Source: Bacteroidaceae bacterium (GTDB lineage: Bacteria; Bacteroidota; Bacteroidia; Bacteroidales; Bacteroidaceae). From it: a DNA stretch of 37,772 nt. The DNA is taken from NCBI GenBank assembly GCA_024683455.1, contig JAIKYE010000104.1, forward strand, positions 1 through 37,772, read 5' to 3'. Position 1 is the first letter of the stretch, and each line of letters starts with the position of its first letter. Both the position numbers and the translations under genes were made by a program. Below are positions 1-9,894 of this stretch, one piece after another. The notes under the pieces are model-generated. The model was given only the letters and a program-made list of their open reading frames with translations, was not told where the DNA came from and searched no databases.

Positions 1-1769
1 TTGTCGCTGGGCATGAAGAAGGTGAATCTACTCTGCATGGCCTTAAGGTAAGCATAGTAGTTCAATCCCATCTGGGTCTGGTCATAAATAGCCCAACTCA
101 TAATTTTATTAGTGGTGCTGATGAAAGCCGGAGCTGTAACAGAAGTAAAGTCGGCAGGACCATATATCTGATTCATAATATATACTGCACCGTTGCTGGC
201 CATCAGACAGGTGTCAATCTTTTCAATATCCTCGGGATAGAACAACTGCTCTAGTGCATCGTCCTTCTGCTTTGTCATCTTGCTGGGTACTGATCCAACA
301 AATGAACGTAACATTATTATATTAATAAGCTTCTCCAGAGTGGTCAGAGGAATACAGTCAATCTGTCTATATAGTTCTTCGTATGTTGTGGGAACTTTAT
401 AGGGCTCATCGAAGGGGTTACCTTTACCATCAAATATATCATCTCGTGGGATGCAATATGATGTTCCCTCGCGTACATAATAAGTTTTAATCAACTGCAT
501 ACCACCGGCGCGAGTGAAATAGTCCCAAAGTGTAGAGTCGTTGGGAACGAACATGGCAGCCATGTCCTTTTCGCGATTTTCAGGATGCTGTGAATCCTCG
601 TAGTACTCGTTCCAAGCAGGGTCGTACTTCAAACTGGGTGTACCAGAACCGGCATAGTCCTTGAGCTCAGTAGGCATTCGATCTGCTGCGTACTTGAATG
701 GATAGTACTGTGCGTATGTGCCGTTTGCTCCAGGTTCTGTGCTAAGCGCCCTTCCTCCTGCACTCATATTAGAGATATAACGCTTGGTGAAAATTGAATC
801 CTGAAATTCTGGATGTAGAACTTTGTAATCCTCTGTAATTCGACGGTTGAAATACGGAGCACTGTAACGATCCAGCATGTGGCTGAAAATGTTGGTTTGT
901 CCGTTGGTGCGAATTACCTCAGCCATACTTGCCAGAGGGCAAAGAGGCTTCTCTGTAATGTTGACATATCCGTTCTGGCAAACGATGTCAGTGCTATCAA
1001 GGTGTGCATCATAGATATGAACATCGCTTGTTATGCGCTCGCGACCCATAAACTTGGGAAAGTCGAAATCGCTGTTGATGTTGTTCCTTGACATGTGCTC
1101 CTGTGTAAAGTGAAGCATCATGGTAAGACTGGAGTCTGTAACCAGGTAAATGCCGTTTCCTCCGTTTTCCTTGCGGAAGCGCTGCCAATAATCCTTGTCC
1201 ACAGGACTATATGAGCTTGGCAGATCTTCAGATGCAATGTAAGTAATGGTGTCTGTCTTGGAAACATCAGTGAAACGACGCAGATATTCACCACGGGTGG
1301 GTGAGTTGTCGCCGTCAGCCTCACTGCTGGCCAAATTCTCCATTACAATTGCATTGTTGAGCATACTTGTGTGAATCAACAACTTCTTCTGTGCTTCACT
1401 CAGCTTCTCGTAAGAGGTGGCATAATGCCAAGGGTTACTTTCTGGCAGCGTCTCGTTTTTCTTAAAGAACGCTTCCCATGCAGCATCATCGGCTACAAAG
1501 ACAGTTTTTGAACCAGTACGGCTCAACTCCTCTGTAAGGGGACGCGCATTCTTGGGATTAACGTCTTTGTCAGCAAGCAATCTCAAATACGTTTTGAAAT
1601 TGCCAGACTTCTCCAGGCTTTCGTAAATGCTTGTATTCAAAAAACTCGGTTTTTCATCATCCAGAGTGAATGAATCTGTACAAGCATACACCAGCCCGCA
1701 AGCTGCCATTAGGCATACCATCCGCGATGATTGCCTACTCCATTTGCTTAAACGGTTTGTCATACGCAT
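1..1769 (-). CDS. Fasciclin (FAS1)-domain lipoprotein, C-terminus beyond the window edge
   Basis: I translated this from the minus strand; it stays open for 589 codons and runs off the left end. The N-terminus has a basic, hydrophobic signal with a candidate lipobox Cys at residue 30 (LVYAC), followed by a Ser/Thr/Asp-rich segment as in Bacteroidetes surface lipoproteins. At least three FAS1-type 'F-x-P/A-x-D' motifs are visible: KTVFVADDAAWEAFF near residue 90, AAMFVPNDSTLWDYF near residue 400, and FTFFMPSD at the break. FAS1 domains are adhesion or matrix-binding folds; in Bacteroidales such lipoproteins often sit beside SusC/SusD-type loci, so a partner may lie to the left. Its own -7 element lies upstream, separating it from the pbp operon. 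The domain call is good; the ligand is unknown. An in-frame ATG at 1763 is an equally possible start. Confidence 0.8.
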   Translation of the reverse strand, partial: MRMTNRLSKWSRQSSRMVCLMAACGLVYACTDSFTLDDEKPSFLNTSIYESLEKSGNFKTYLRLLADKDVNPKNARPLTEELSRTGSKTVFVADDAAWEAFFKKNETLPESNPWHYATSYEKLSEAQKKLLIHTSMLNNAIVMENLASSEADGDNSPTRGEYLRRFTDVSKTDTITYIASEDLPSSYSPVDKDYWQRFRKENGGNGIYLVTDSSLTMMLHFTQEHMSRNNINSDFDFPKFMGRERITSDVHIYDAHLDSTDIVCQNGYVNITEKPLCPLASMAEVIRTNGQTNIFSHMLDRYSAPYFNRRITEDYKVLHPEFQDSIFTKRYISNMSAGGRALSTEPGANGTYAQYYPFKYAADRMPTELKDYAGSGTPSLKYDPAWNEYYEDSQHPENREKDMAAMFVPNDSTLWDYFTRAGGMQLIKTYYVREGTSYCIPRDDIFDGKGNPFDEPYKVPTTYEELYRQIDCIPLTTLEKLINIIMLRSFVGSVPSKMTKQKDDALEQLFYPEDIEKIDTCLMASNGAVYIMNQIYGPADFTSVTAPAFISTTNKIMSWAIYDQTQMGLNYYAYLKAMQSRFTFFMPSD

Positions 1770-1843
1770 TTTTAGTGTTATTTTAGTTTAAATTATTTAT
1801 GTTTCTTAACCACATTTTTGCACATTTTATGTGCTAAACAGAG

Positions 1844-1851
1844 CAAATTTA
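1844..1851 (-). promoter_or_regulatory. Candidate -7 element for the FAS1 lipoprotein gene
   Basis: The minus strand reads TAAATTTG, matching the Bacteroidetes -7 consensus TAnnTTTG, about 75 bp before the start codon. No clear -33 TTTG lies at the right distance; a small CCCC-ATT-GGGG hairpin (1868-1878) occupies that area and might be a weak end signal for the upstream operon. The remainder of the 164-bp gap (1770-1933) is AT-rich, with no further feature seen. Confidence 0.45.
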
Positions 1852-1933
1852 CGTTTTTTTGCTGAAACCCCATTGGGGAAGTAGTTTTTCGAGCATAATT
1901 TTAAGACAAATTAACAAATCAAAAGACTCTCTG

Positions 1934-4345
1934 TCACTCTTCTGACACAGATTGCTCTGTTTGTGCCTCATTATTGGACGTATTTGAGGTTGATTCGTCA
2001 TCAGAATTATCAGAGGATTCGTTTTCGTCATTCAAAGTGCTGTCTGGGATCGCTATATAATCACTGCAAGACCATAAACTTGGATCAAGATCTTTGGGTG
2101 CTGGAAATTTAGCTCTGTATTTACTGAATCTCTCGTCGCGAAGCACTTTTTTAATAAAATCTCCAAAGATGGGCAAGGCAGCTCTTCCACCTTGACCAAG
2201 TGCTCCTGTTCTGAAATGTATGCATGGGAATTCTCCTCCGACCCAGACGCCACCTACTAGTTTAGGCGTTACGCCCATATACCATGCGTCTGCGTGATTG
2301 TTGCTCGTGCCGGTCTTTCCTCCAAAGTCTGTATCTTGTGTATATCCGCCAATGTATTCCCACATACCGGCAGATGTTCCGTGAAGTCCGGCTCTTAGCA
2401 TTATCTGCATTAAGTAGGCAGATTTATAGGGGATGGCCTGTTTTTCTTTTTTCTTGGATTTGTAAATAATATTTCCATCCCTGTCTTCAATCTTGGAAAT
2501 CATTATTGGGAAGGTGTACTTGCCGTCATTGACAACAGTACAATAGCTGTTGGTAAGTTCCATCAGGTCCACCTCGCTACTTCCTAAACAGATAGATTTT
2601 GCTTCTTGTAATGGTGTCTTGATGCCCATTTCGTGAGCCGTATTAATGATGTTCTTTACGCCAACTTCGAGTCCTACGGATACGGCCACACTGTTTATGC
2701 TGCTTGCAAATGCTCTCTTGAGTGTCATTTCTGTGTTTGAGAATGTACCGTCGGCATTGTGTGGTATCCATACTTCATCTTTCCCTGGCTCTTTGTATTC
2801 GACTCTGGTGTCCATTCTCCGAGTGCAGGGAGTGAGGCCTTGGTTCATCGCCTCTGTGTAGACAAATAGTTTAAAGGTAGAGCCCGGTTGATGCTTGGCT
2901 GTTACGTTGTCAAAGTTCCAACTGTCGTAATCTATGTTTCCTACCCATGCTTTTACTTCCCTCGTGTCTGGCTCCATGGCTATAAAACCACAGTGCATAA
3001 ATTTTACCATGTAACGTATGGAGTCCATGGTGCTAAGCTCTTTTGTGGCCGGTCCGTCATAGGTATAGACTTTTACGGGGTGGGGGAGATTCATGTAGTA
3101 GTCTATGGAGTCGGAATTGTCAGAATATTTCTTCTTCAGCCATTGGTATTCCGACGTTTTTTTTGCAATGTTTTCAATGAAGTTGGGAATCTCCTTGTGT
3201 TTACTGTCCTGCCAGGGTGGTGTGTTGCCCCAATGAGAATAAAACTGGTTCTGCAACGACTGCATTTTTTTTCTCACAGATTCTTCGGCATATTTTTGTA
3301 AGCGTGTATCTATTGTCGTGTATATCTTCAAACCGTCTGAATAGAGATCCAATTTGTTTGTGGCATCATAGCCTGGTACTTCGCCCATTTCGCAAAGCAT
3401 ATCCAGATATTCTACAAGTTCCTCACGGAAGTAAGGCGCAAATTCATTAGGTGATTTTTCTGTACTCTTCTGTGCCAACTCTATTGGGAGTGCCTTCAGG
3501 GAGTCCAGTTGAGCCGTACTTGCCGGAATTCCATTTATGACAATGTGCTTATGGGCGAAAACAAGTTCGAGTACTGTGTTGCGCCTTTCAAGGCTGTTCT
3601 TGGGGTTTTTCTTGGGATTGTATATGCTGGTTGCTTTTAGTAATCCAACCAGAATGGCGGCCTGATCGTATGTGAGTCGGTCGGGGGTGGTGTTGAAATA
3701 TCTTGCAGAAGCTGTCTTTATTCCAAACGAATTGTATCCAAAGTCAACGGTATTGAGATACATGGTCAGAATCTCTTCTTTGTTAAATACCATTTCCAGT
3801 TTTGTGGCAACAATCCATTCCTTGGCTTTCATTATTAATATCTTTATGCCAGGGACTCTTCCTAACAGTCCGTTGCGGTTTTTGGTTCGTACGCGGAACA
3901 TGTTCTTTGCCAATTGTTGGGTAATGGTGCTGGCTCCGCGAGCGTGTCCTGAAAAGATATCCTTTGCAGCAGAGAAGAGACCTTGATAATCAATTCCGTG
4001 ATGATGATAAAATCTCTCGTCTTCGGTGTCTATCAATGTCCTGATTAAGATGGGAGAAAGGTCTTTGTATTCGACTGGGGTCCTGTCTTCGTTGTAATAC
4101 CTTCCTATTAATTGCCCGTCGGCGCTATAAACCTCAGAAGCCTCGCTGACGGTTGGGTTTTTGATTTCCGAGAAACTTGGAGTACTGCCAAAAAGGTAAA
4201 ACAGATTGCAGTCTATGGATATAAATAGGATTATTATTGACAGAAAAAATGTGCATATCCAAACAGCAATTTTCTTATACCATGGGCCTGAGTATATTCT
4301 TTTCAGCGTCCCTTTGAGTTTATTCCAATTGGCCTTAAGTCTCAT
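1934..4345 (-). CDS. Class A penicillin-binding protein 1A (transglycosylase/transpeptidase)
   Basis: Bifunctional peptidoglycan synthase of 803 aa, a normal length for the family, anchored in the inner membrane by one N-terminal segment (about residues 26-46). The GT51 glycosyltransferase domain shows EDERFYHHHG (108-117), GASTITQQLAKNMF (137-150), KAKEWIVATKLE (173-184) and EEILTMYLNTVDFG (190-203). The transpeptidase domain has the three catalytic motifs: STFK (489-492, nucleophile Ser489), SIN (549-551) and KTGT (677-680). The last 35 residues are a low-complexity Ser/Asp/Glu/Asn tail, common in Bacteroidetes PBPs. It is the last gene of the long minus-strand unit, starting 8 bp after the miaA stop. 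It polymerises lipid II glycan and cross-links stem peptides on the periplasmic face. Confidence 0.95.
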   Translation of the reverse strand: MRLKANWNKLKGTLKRIYSGPWYKKIAVWICTFFLSIIILFISIDCNLFYLFGSTPSFSEIKNPTVSEASEVYSADGQLIGRYYNEDRTPVEYKDLSPILIRTLIDTEDERFYHHHGIDYQGLFSAAKDIFSGHARGASTITQQLAKNMFRVRTKNRNGLLGRVPGIKILIMKAKEWIVATKLEMVFNKEEILTMYLNTVDFGYNSFGIKTASARYFNTTPDRLTYDQAAILVGLLKATSIYNPKKNPKNSLERRNTVLELVFAHKHIVINGIPASTAQLDSLKALPIELAQKSTEKSPNEFAPYFREELVEYLDMLCEMGEVPGYDATNKLDLYSDGLKIYTTIDTRLQKYAEESVRKKMQSLQNQFYSHWGNTPPWQDSKHKEIPNFIENIAKKTSEYQWLKKKYSDNSDSIDYYMNLPHPVKVYTYDGPATKELSTMDSIRYMVKFMHCGFIAMEPDTREVKAWVGNIDYDSWNFDNVTAKHQPGSTFKLFVYTEAMNQGLTPCTRRMDTRVEYKEPGKDEVWIPHNADGTFSNTEMTLKRAFASSINSVAVSVGLEVGVKNIINTAHEMGIKTPLQEAKSICLGSSEVDLMELTNSYCTVVNDGKYTFPIMISKIEDRDGNIIYKSKKKEKQAIPYKSAYLMQIMLRAGLHGTSAGMWEYIGGYTQDTDFGGKTGTSNNHADAWYMGVTPKLVGGVWVGGEFPCIHFRTGALGQGGRAALPIFGDFIKKVLRDERFSKYRAKFPAPKDLDPSLWSCSDYIAIPDSTLNDENESSDNSDDESTSNTSNNEAQTEQSVSEE

Positions 4346-4353
4346 AGTTTTGA

Positions 4354-5247
4354 CTAAATTTGTTCAGAAATAAAGTTAATGATTTCTTTTTCGTCGTCTG
4401 GAGAAAACCAGTATATGTCTTTGTCGTGGGCAAACCATGTCATTTGCTTTTTGGCATAGTCTCTCGTATTCTTTTTGATTTTTTCAATTGCAAATTCTAA
4501 ATCCCATGTCCCGTCAAGATATTGGAAAACCTCTTTGTACCCAACAGTGTTTAACGCATTCAAGTGACGATAAGGGTATAGTTTCTTTGCTTCCTCAAGC
4601 AATCCCTCTTCAAACATCATATCAACTCTTTTGTTGATTCTAGCGAAAAGATCGTTTCTTTCTCTTCGCAGTCCAATCTTGACAATCTGGAAGGGGCGCT
4701 CTTTCTTTTCGCGGACGCGGAAAGTAGAATAGGGCTTTCCTGAGGTGTAGCAAATCTCAAGTGCGTGTACAATTCTTTTGGGGTTCTTAAGGTCAACAAT
4801 GTTGTAGTATTCCGGATCAAGCAACTTAAGTTCGTTTCTTAATGCTTCCAGTCCATCCTTTTGTAATCTTTCTTTCAGTTCTTCTCGGATATCTGCATCT
4901 ACGCTGGGAATGTCATCAATACCGTTGCAAACGGCATCTATATACATCATGCTTCCGCCAGAAAGTAAGAGGTTGTTATGCTTTGGCTGGAGTCGACCTA
5001 TTAGTTGGATGACGTCTGTCTCATATTGGGCTGCGCTATAATAGTCTTGAAGTTCCAGTATTTTTACAAAATAATGTTCAACTTCGTTAAGTTGTTCTTC
5101 TGTTGGCGCAGCTGTCCCAATAGACATATCTTTGTAAATCTGACGGCTGTCGCAGTTGATGATAGGGCTGCCTAATAGTTTTGCAACTTTAAGTGACAAG
5201 GCAGTCTTACCTACAGCCGTCGGACCTAAAAGGACAAAGAGTTTCAT
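4354..5247 (-). CDS. miaA: tRNA dimethylallyltransferase MiaA
   Basis: Transfers a dimethylallyl group to N6 of A37 in tRNAs that read UNN codons. The 297-aa length is normal. The P-loop GPTAVGKT is at residues 8-15, followed by the substrate-recognition stretch [17 protein letters not shown] and, later, [13 protein letters not shown] and the family's C-terminal [15 protein letters not shown]. Its ATG overlaps the stop of the upstream 177-aa gene in an ATGA quartet (5244-5247), so translation is probably coupled. It lies between that gene and the penicillin-binding protein gene in the purM-to-pbp unit. Confidence 0.96.
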   Translation of the reverse strand: MKLFVLLGPTAVGKTALSLKVAKLLGSPIINCDSRQIYKDMSIGTAAPTEEQLNEVEHYFVKILELQDYYSAAQYETDVIQLIGRLQPKHNNLLLSGGSMMYIDAVCNGIDDIPSVDADIREELKERLQKDGLEALRNELKLLDPEYYNIVDLKNPKRIVHALEICYTSGKPYSTFRVREKKERPFQIVKIGLRRERNDLFARINKRVDMMFEEGLLEEAKKLYPYRHLNALNTVGYKEVFQYLDGTWDLEFAIEKIKKNTRDYAKKQMTWFAHDKDIYWFSPDDEKEIINFISEQI

Positions 5248-5777
5248 TCGTTTATCTCGAATCCTTCCATGTCTAATTCGCCCTCCTCGAAGTCGTCGTC
5301 ACCATAGAATTCTTCCACAGTTTCTTCGCTTGCGACTTCAGATGTGGGTTGAGATGTAAATTCTTCGTTAATGTGTTGTACGGGTGGAGTACCATGCTTC
5401 CTGCTGATTCTGCCCTCTTTCTCAGGTTGTCCGAATAGTAATTCGCTGATCTCCATAAGTAGAAATCTTTTACCTTCTGGGTCAAAAATATAGGCTATCC
5501 GTTGTCCTTCTTCCTCGAGGAAATCTCTTAGGGCACAGTTTTGCATGAGGTTGATATCCTCCTCTGAGTCAATGTCATTTGTGCTGGTTTGCCGTATATG
5601 CTCTTTGACACGCCATTCATCATCACAGATGAGGAACCCGTGATTGTTCATGTCCTGATAATTACAGGTGCTTAGGATGAGGTTGTGAAGTTCTGAGAAT
5701 TTTGCTTCGGCATCAATCTTTGCTTCCATCACAAAATCTTCCACCTCTTGACTGAAGATAGTTATTCTAAATGTCAT
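5244..5777 (-). CDS. pRiA4b ORF-3-like (IS1096 passenger-type) protein of unknown function
   Basis: A 177-aa protein that I recognise only at family level. The N-terminal part ([20 protein letters not shown], then [14 protein letters not shown] and a central [19 protein letters not shown]) resembles the PRiA4_ORF3 / 'TnpR passenger' fold that is widespread in Bacteroidetes genomes. The last 45 residues are strongly acidic ([19 protein letters not shown]) and probably disordered. No catalytic motif is evident. The gene sits 12 bp after lpxA and overlaps miaA by 4 bp, so it is made with lipid A and tRNA-modification enzymes. Despite the mobile-element-derived family name, nothing around it suggests transposition. 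Confidence 0.7.
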   Translation of the reverse strand: MTFRITIFSQEVEDFVMEAKIDAEAKFSELHNLILSTCNYQDMNNHGFLICDDEWRVKEHIRQTSTNDIDSEEDINLMQNCALRDFLEEEGQRIAYIFDPEGKRFLLMEISELLFGQPEKEGRISRKHGTPPVQHINEEFTSQPTSEVASEETVEEFYGDDDFEEGELDMEGFEINE

Positions 5778-5789
5778 CTGAGTGATAAT

Positions 5790-6563
5790 TTATCTGATAA
5801 ATCCTCTGTTGCTTGACCTGATAAAATCAAGAATATATTTGATTTCGTCCGACATGGGAATTTCTTCTTCGACTCTAGCCAGTAGCTCATTTAGCTTGCC
5901 TGTTCCCTGAAGAATAATCTGGTATGCCATATGAATGTTGTCTATAATTTCCCTGTCAAAATTCCTTCTTCTAAGACCTACCGTATTCAGTCCGCAGAAC
6001 GCGGCAGGGTCTCTTGCACAGAGGCTGTATGGCAATACGTTCTGGCTGAATCTAGTGCCACCTCCAACCATGGTGTAGCTACCCACTCTGCAGAACTGAT
6101 GCATCAAGACTCCTGCGCTTAGGATGGCATTGTCATCTATTACTATTTCTCCGGCAAGTTTTGTGCTATTACCTATGATACATCCATTTCCTACGATTGC
6201 ATCATGAGCAACGTGTGCACCTTCCATTAGGAGGTTGTTGCTTCCTACAACCGTTTTACCTTTTGCGGCTGTTCCTCTGTTGATGGTAACATTCTCGCGA
6301 ATCTTATTGTTGTCGCCAATCTCTGCTGTAGTATCCTCGCCTTGAAATTTCAAATCCTGAGGGATAGCACTGATGACTGCTCCTGGGAAGAAGATGTTGC
6401 CATTACCGATACGTGCACCGTAAAGCATGGTGACGCTGTTCATAAGTGTATTGTTATCTCCAATAACAACACCTTTGTCAATATAACAGAATGCGCCAAT
6501 CTCACAATTTTCTCCTATGACCGCTTCAGGGTGGATATATGCCAACGGGCTAATCTTACTCAT
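5790..6563 (-). CDS. lpxA: UDP-N-acetylglucosamine O-acyltransferase LpxA
   Basis: First step of lipid A synthesis: transfer of a 3-hydroxyacyl chain from ACP to the 3-OH of UDP-GlcNAc, in the cytoplasm. I chose the ATG at 6563 (MSKISPLAYIHPEAVIGEN, 257 aa) over the in-frame ATG at 6620, because the longer form would overlap the end of lpxC/fabZ and add 19 residues not typical of LpxA. Hexapeptide repeats of the left-handed beta-helix run from residue 8 to about 170. The catalytic His is in GAHVAHDAIVG (His120, equal to E. coli His125). The helical C-terminal domain follows. It starts 8 bp after the upstream gene. Confidence 0.95.
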   Translation of the reverse strand: MSKISPLAYIHPEAVIGENCEIGAFCYIDKGVVIGDNNTLMNSVTMLYGARIGNGNIFFPGAVISAIPQDLKFQGEDTTAEIGDNNKIRENVTINRGTAAKGKTVVGSNNLLMEGAHVAHDAIVGNGCIIGNSTKLAGEIVIDDNAILSAGVLMHQFCRVGSYTMVGGGTRFSQNVLPYSLCARDPAAFCGLNTVGLRRRNFDREIIDNIHMAYQIILQGTGKLNELLARVEEEIPMSDEIKYILDFIRSSNRGFIR

Positions 6564-6571
6564 ATACTCTC

Positions 6572-7957
6572 TTATTTGTTTTTTATAACTTGTGCTGTAA
6601 ATGTTGCTTCGGCAACGCAATTTTCTCCTATGAAAGCATATCCCTGCATGCTTCCTATATTATGACGTAATGCTCCTAATGTTTCAACTTTGAAAATCAA
6701 CGTATCGCCAGGCACAACTTTCTGTTTAAACTTAACATTGTCAATCTTGACAAAGTAAGTGCTGTAATCTGCTCCGTCTGTTAAATTGTGGATTACCAGT
6801 ATACCTCCAGCTTGAGCCATCGCCTCGACAATCAGCACACCTGGCATGATAGGCTCAGAGGGGAAGTGCCCTTGGAAGAAGGGCTCATCGCTGGTAATGT
6901 TCTTGACTGCCACAATGCTGTCTGCCTTCATTTCGATTACCTTGTCGACAAGCAACATGGGGAATCTGTGTGGCAGTAGTTGACGTATCTGGTTGGTGTC
7001 CATTATAGCTGGCTTATTCGGATCATATTTGGGGGCCTGAATCTCGTGCTTCCGAATTTCCTTCCGCATCATGCGGGCAAACATATTGTTGATGGTGTGG
7101 CCTGGTTTGGTGGCGATAATGCGCCCCTTGATGGGCTTCCCAATCAAAGCCATGTCACCTATGATATCCAACAGCTTGTGTCTGGCTGGCTCGTTGTCCC
7201 AAACCAATTTCTTGTGCTGTATATATCCCAACTCAGAGGCGTCATGATGTTCGCAGCCGGTTAGCTTGCAGAGTTTGTCTATATTCTCCTGAGTGGTTTG
7301 CTTCTCATATATTACAATAGCATTGTTCAGGTCGCCGCCCTTGATAAGTCCTGCAGTGAGCAAGGGTTCTATCTCTCTGACAAAGACGAACGTCCTTGCT
7401 GCGGCAATCTCTGTGGCAAAGTCGTCCATGTTGTCCAAAGTAGCAAACTGGCTGCTTAGGAATTTGCCGTTAAAAGAAATCATACTGGTGATGGAGAACT
7501 CCTCATCTGGTAAAAGGGTGATGCATGCACCTGTCTGCTCATCCTTGAATTCCATCTTCTTGGTGATGTAATAGAAATCCTTTTCGGCATCCTGTTCGGT
7601 GGTGCCTACGCGTAGAATTTCTTTTACATATTGTTCAGCACTTCCATCAAGGATAGGGAATTCCGGACCATCAACTTGTATCAACACATTATCTACTCCT
7701 AAAGCATATAATGCAGCCATAGCGTGTTCGATGGTGCTGCATTTGAAGTTTCCTTTGCCAAGTACGGTTCCTCTCTTGGTGTCTATCACGTTTTCTGCAA
7801 CAGCATCCAAAATAGGCTGTCCCTCCATATCGACACGTTGGATTTTATATCCGTGATTCTTTGGAGCGGGTAAGAATGTTACGGTTAGGTTCAATCCTGT
7901 GTGCAGGCCCTTTCCGCTCAGTGAAAAACTATCGTTTAATGTCTTTTGCCTTAACAT
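6572..7957 (-). CDS. lpxC/fabZ: Bifunctional UDP-3-O-acyl-GlcNAc deacetylase / 3-hydroxyacyl-ACP dehydratase (LpxC-FabZ fusion)
   Basis: One 461-aa polypeptide holds both enzymes, as is usual in Bacteroidetes. LpxC occupies about residues 1-300: zinc ligand His78 in STIEHAMAAL, ligands His260 and Asp264 in RHKLLDIIGDMALIG, and catalytic His287 in PGHTINN. FabZ occupies about residues 320-461: LLPHRFPMLLVDKV, catalytic His364 in GHFPSEPIMPGVLI and Glu378 in VEAMAQAGG, 14 residues apart as in E. coli FabZ. LpxC performs the committed step of lipid A synthesis; FabZ makes enoyl-ACP for fatty acids. The fusion ties the two competing uses of 3-hydroxyacyl-ACP to a fixed ratio. It starts 2 bp after lpxD ends. 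Confidence 0.96.
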   Translation of the reverse strand: MLRQKTLNDSFSLSGKGLHTGLNLTVTFLPAPKNHGYKIQRVDMEGQPILDAVAENVIDTKRGTVLGKGNFKCSTIEHAMAALYALGVDNVLIQVDGPEFPILDGSAEQYVKEILRVGTTEQDAEKDFYYITKKMEFKDEQTGACITLLPDEEFSITSMISFNGKFLSSQFATLDNMDDFATEIAAARTFVFVREIEPLLTAGLIKGGDLNNAIVIYEKQTTQENIDKLCKLTGCEHHDASELGYIQHKKLVWDNEPARHKLLDIIGDMALIGKPIKGRIIATKPGHTINNMFARMMRKEIRKHEIQAPKYDPNKPAIMDTNQIRQLLPHRFPMLLVDKVIEMKADSIVAVKNITSDEPFFQGHFPSEPIMPGVLIVEAMAQAGGILVIHNLTDGADYSTYFVKIDNVKFKQKVVPGDTLIFKVETLGALRHNIGSMQGYAFIGENCVAEATFTAQVIKNK

Positions 7958-7959
7958 GA

Positions 7960-9009
7960 TTATTTTTTTGCTGCAAACTCATCTTTCAGAGTTTTTATTT
8001 CTTTCTTTATTTCGTTCATATCAGCCCACATCTGGTACAGGTTCTTAAATATGGCGCTTGATTTCCAGAATGTCTTGGCGTCTATAGCTGGTGTTCCCTG
8101 AACTGCAGTTCCAGGCTTCTTTATGTTGTTGGGGATGCCCGCCTGTGCACCAGCCATGGTTCTGTCTGCAATGGTGGCATGTCCGGCTATGCCGACCTGA
8201 CCTCCGAACATACACCATTCTCCAACTTTGGTGCTACCGGCAATGCCTACTTGAGCAGACATGACGGTGTGGCTGCCAATCTCGTCGTTATGTGCAATTT
8301 GCACCAGATTGTCCAGTTTGACACCCTTGTGTACTATGGTGGCTCCCATTACGGCACGGTCAACGCATGTATTGGCTCCGATTTCTACATCATCTTCGAT
8401 AATAGCTATACCAATCTGTGGTATCTTATCGTATCCCTTTTCTGTGGGCTGGAAACCAAAACCATCAGCACCAATGACACTACCTGCATGCAAGATGCAG
8501 TTGTTGCCAACTTGGCAGTCATGATATATCACCGCGTTGCTATAGATCTCCGTATTGTTTCCTACCTTGGCGTTTTTGCCGATAGTAACATGGGGATGGA
8601 ATATGCAGCCGTCTCCAATCTCTACACCCTCAGCTATGGCGACAAAGGGACCTATGTAACAATCTTTTCCAATCTTTGCAGAAGAGTCAATAAAAGCAAG
8701 TTCACTGATACCTTTACGCTTGGGTTTCATGCTTTCGTAAATCTGGAGCAATTTTGCCACAGCCTCTCTGGCATCCGCTACTTTTATGAGTGTTGCTTTT
8801 ATCTCTTTCTTGGGCTCAAAATTGTCATTGACAAGCACTACACTACTTTCTGTTTCATATATGTAGTGCTCGTATTTATCGTTGGCAAGGAAACTGATAC
8901 AGCCATGCTTGCCCTCTTCGATTTTTGCGAAGTTGTTAACTGTTGCCTTAGGGTCGCCAACAATGGTTCCACCAATAAGGCCAGCTATCATTTCTGCACT
9001 GAATTCCAC
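7960..9009 (-). CDS. lpxD: UDP-3-O-(3-hydroxyacyl)glucosamine N-acyltransferase LpxD
   Basis: Third step of lipid A synthesis, adding the N-linked hydroxyacyl chain from ACP. The 349-aa length is typical. The N-terminal uridine-binding domain (about 1-100) is followed by a hexapeptide-repeat beta-helix (about 105-300) and a C-terminal helix rich in Lys/Glu. The catalytic His is His240 in [12 protein letters not shown] (E. coli His239), and the phosphopantetheine-side motif [11 protein letters not shown] is at 178-188. The start at 9009 is preceded by a 44-bp gap filled largely by a heptamer array. The order lpxD, lpxC/fabZ, lpxA is the standard Bacteroidetes lipid A cluster. Confidence 0.96.
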   Translation of the reverse strand: MEFSAEMIAGLIGGTIVGDPKATVNNFAKIEEGKHGCISFLANDKYEHYIYETESSVVLVNDNFEPKKEIKATLIKVADAREAVAKLLQIYESMKPKRKGISELAFIDSSAKIGKDCYIGPFVAIAEGVEIGDGCIFHPHVTIGKNAKVGNNTEIYSNAVIYHDCQVGNNCILHAGSVIGADGFGFQPTEKGYDKIPQIGIAIIEDDVEIGANTCVDRAVMGATIVHKGVKLDNLVQIAHNDEIGSHTVMSAQVGIAGSTKVGEWCMFGGQVGIAGHATIADRTMAGAQAGIPNNIKKPGTAVQGTPAIDAKTFWKSSAIFKNLYQMWADMNEIKKEIKTLKDEFAAKK

Positions 9010-9025
9010 CTTTATATAAATTTAT

Positions 9026-9060
9026 CTAAACTCTAAACTGTAATCTCTAAACACTAAACT
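9026..9060. repeat. Heptamer array (CTAAACT type) between pyrF and lpxD
   Basis: Five contiguous 7-bp units on the plus strand: CTAAACT, CTAAACT, GTAATCT, CTAAACA, CTAAACT. The last unit contains the pyrF stop codon (TAG on the minus strand, 9054-9056). The array fills most of the pyrF-lpxD gap. The same 7-bp periodicity with other unit sequences recurs elsewhere in the window. Confidence 0.85.
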
Positions 9061-9869
9061 AAAAGAGCCATCTGTGCCTGAACCTCTTTTGCTTTTTCTG
9101 CGGCAACGGCAGCAAAGTTTTCTGTATTGTCTGCATAGATGATGGCACGGCTGCTGTTGACGAGCAGGCCGCAATCTTCAATCATTCCGTATTTACATAC
9201 CTCCTCCAAGCTTCCGCCCTGTGCGCCGATACCGGGAACAAGCAGGAATGCTTTGGGGGCAACCTTACGAATGTCTTTGAACATCTCGCCACGTGTGGCT
9301 CCTACTACATACATCATATTCTCGTCATTTCCCCATTCCTGACTCTTGCGGATTACTTTCTCAAACAAGCGTTCGCCGTTGTTGTCTTCGGTGAGTTGAA
9401 AATCGAACGAGCCCTTGTTGCTGGTCAATGCCAACAGGATGACCCATTTTCCTTCATATCCATCCAAGAATGGTGTTACACTGTCCTCACCCATGTAGGG
9501 TGCAACGGTCAGGGCATCCACATCATATTCGCCAAAGAAGGTACGGGCATACATCTTGCTGGTATTGCCGATGTCTCCACGCTTGGCATCTGCTACTATA
9601 AACTGGTCAGGGTAGTTCTCCTTCAAATATTTAACTGTTTTCTCGAAGGCTATCATTCCTTTCACGCCGAATGCCTCATAAAATGCCAAGTTGGGCTTGT
9701 ATGCCACGCAGTAGGGAGCCGTGGCATCTATGATGGCTTTGTTGAAGGCGAAGATGGGGTCTTCTTCCTTCAGAAGATGTTCGGGTATTTTTTTGAGGTC
9801 TGTGTCCAAACCTACGCAGAGAAAACTCTGTTTTTTCTTTATATTCTCAAATAGTTCTTTTCTTGTCAT
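9054..9869 (-). CDS. pyrF: Orotidine 5'-phosphate decarboxylase
   Basis: Last step of UMP synthesis: OMP to UMP plus CO2. At 271 aa it belongs to the longer bacterial subfamily (PyrF type 2). The signature [17 protein letters not shown] (16-32) holds the first substrate-binding Asp; the catalytic [15 protein letters not shown] is at 94-108 with Lys96. The C-terminal phosphate-binding loop reads [11 protein letters not shown], followed by LLVNSSRAI. The stop codon lies inside a heptamer array. It follows prfA by 25 bp, a gap made almost wholly of three heptamers. It supplies pyrimidine for the UDP-GlcNAc used by the lpx genes downstream. Confidence 0.96.
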   Translation of the reverse strand: MTRKELFENIKKKQSFLCVGLDTDLKKIPEHLLKEEDPIFAFNKAIIDATAPYCVAYKPNLAFYEAFGVKGMIAFEKTVKYLKENYPDQFIVADAKRGDIGNTSKMYARTFFGEYDVDALTVAPYMGEDSVTPFLDGYEGKWVILLALTSNKGSFDFQLTEDNNGERLFEKVIRKSQEWGNDENMMYVVGATRGEMFKDIRKVAPKAFLLVPGIGAQGGSLEEVCKYGMIEDCGLLVNSSRAIIYADNTENFAAVAAEKAKEVQAQMALLV

Positions 9870-9873
9870 AATT

Positions 9874-9894
9874 CTAATCTCTAATCTCTCAACT
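9874..9894. repeat. Heptamer array (CTAATCT type) between prfA and pyrF
   Basis: Three contiguous 7-bp units (CTAATCT, CTAATCT, CTCAACT) end exactly at the base before the prfA stop codon (9895). They fill 21 of the 25 bases between the two genes. Confidence 0.75.

Noticed and set aside
5244..5777. Transposable element because of the IS1096-passenger family name
   Set aside because: No inverted repeats, target duplications or transposase lie nearby, and the gene overlaps miaA in an operon arrangement.
8179..9036. 285-aa open frame on the plus strand
   Set aside because: It is antisense to lpxD, whose domains and catalytic His are clear. Its translation is Cys/Tyr-rich with no recognisable family.
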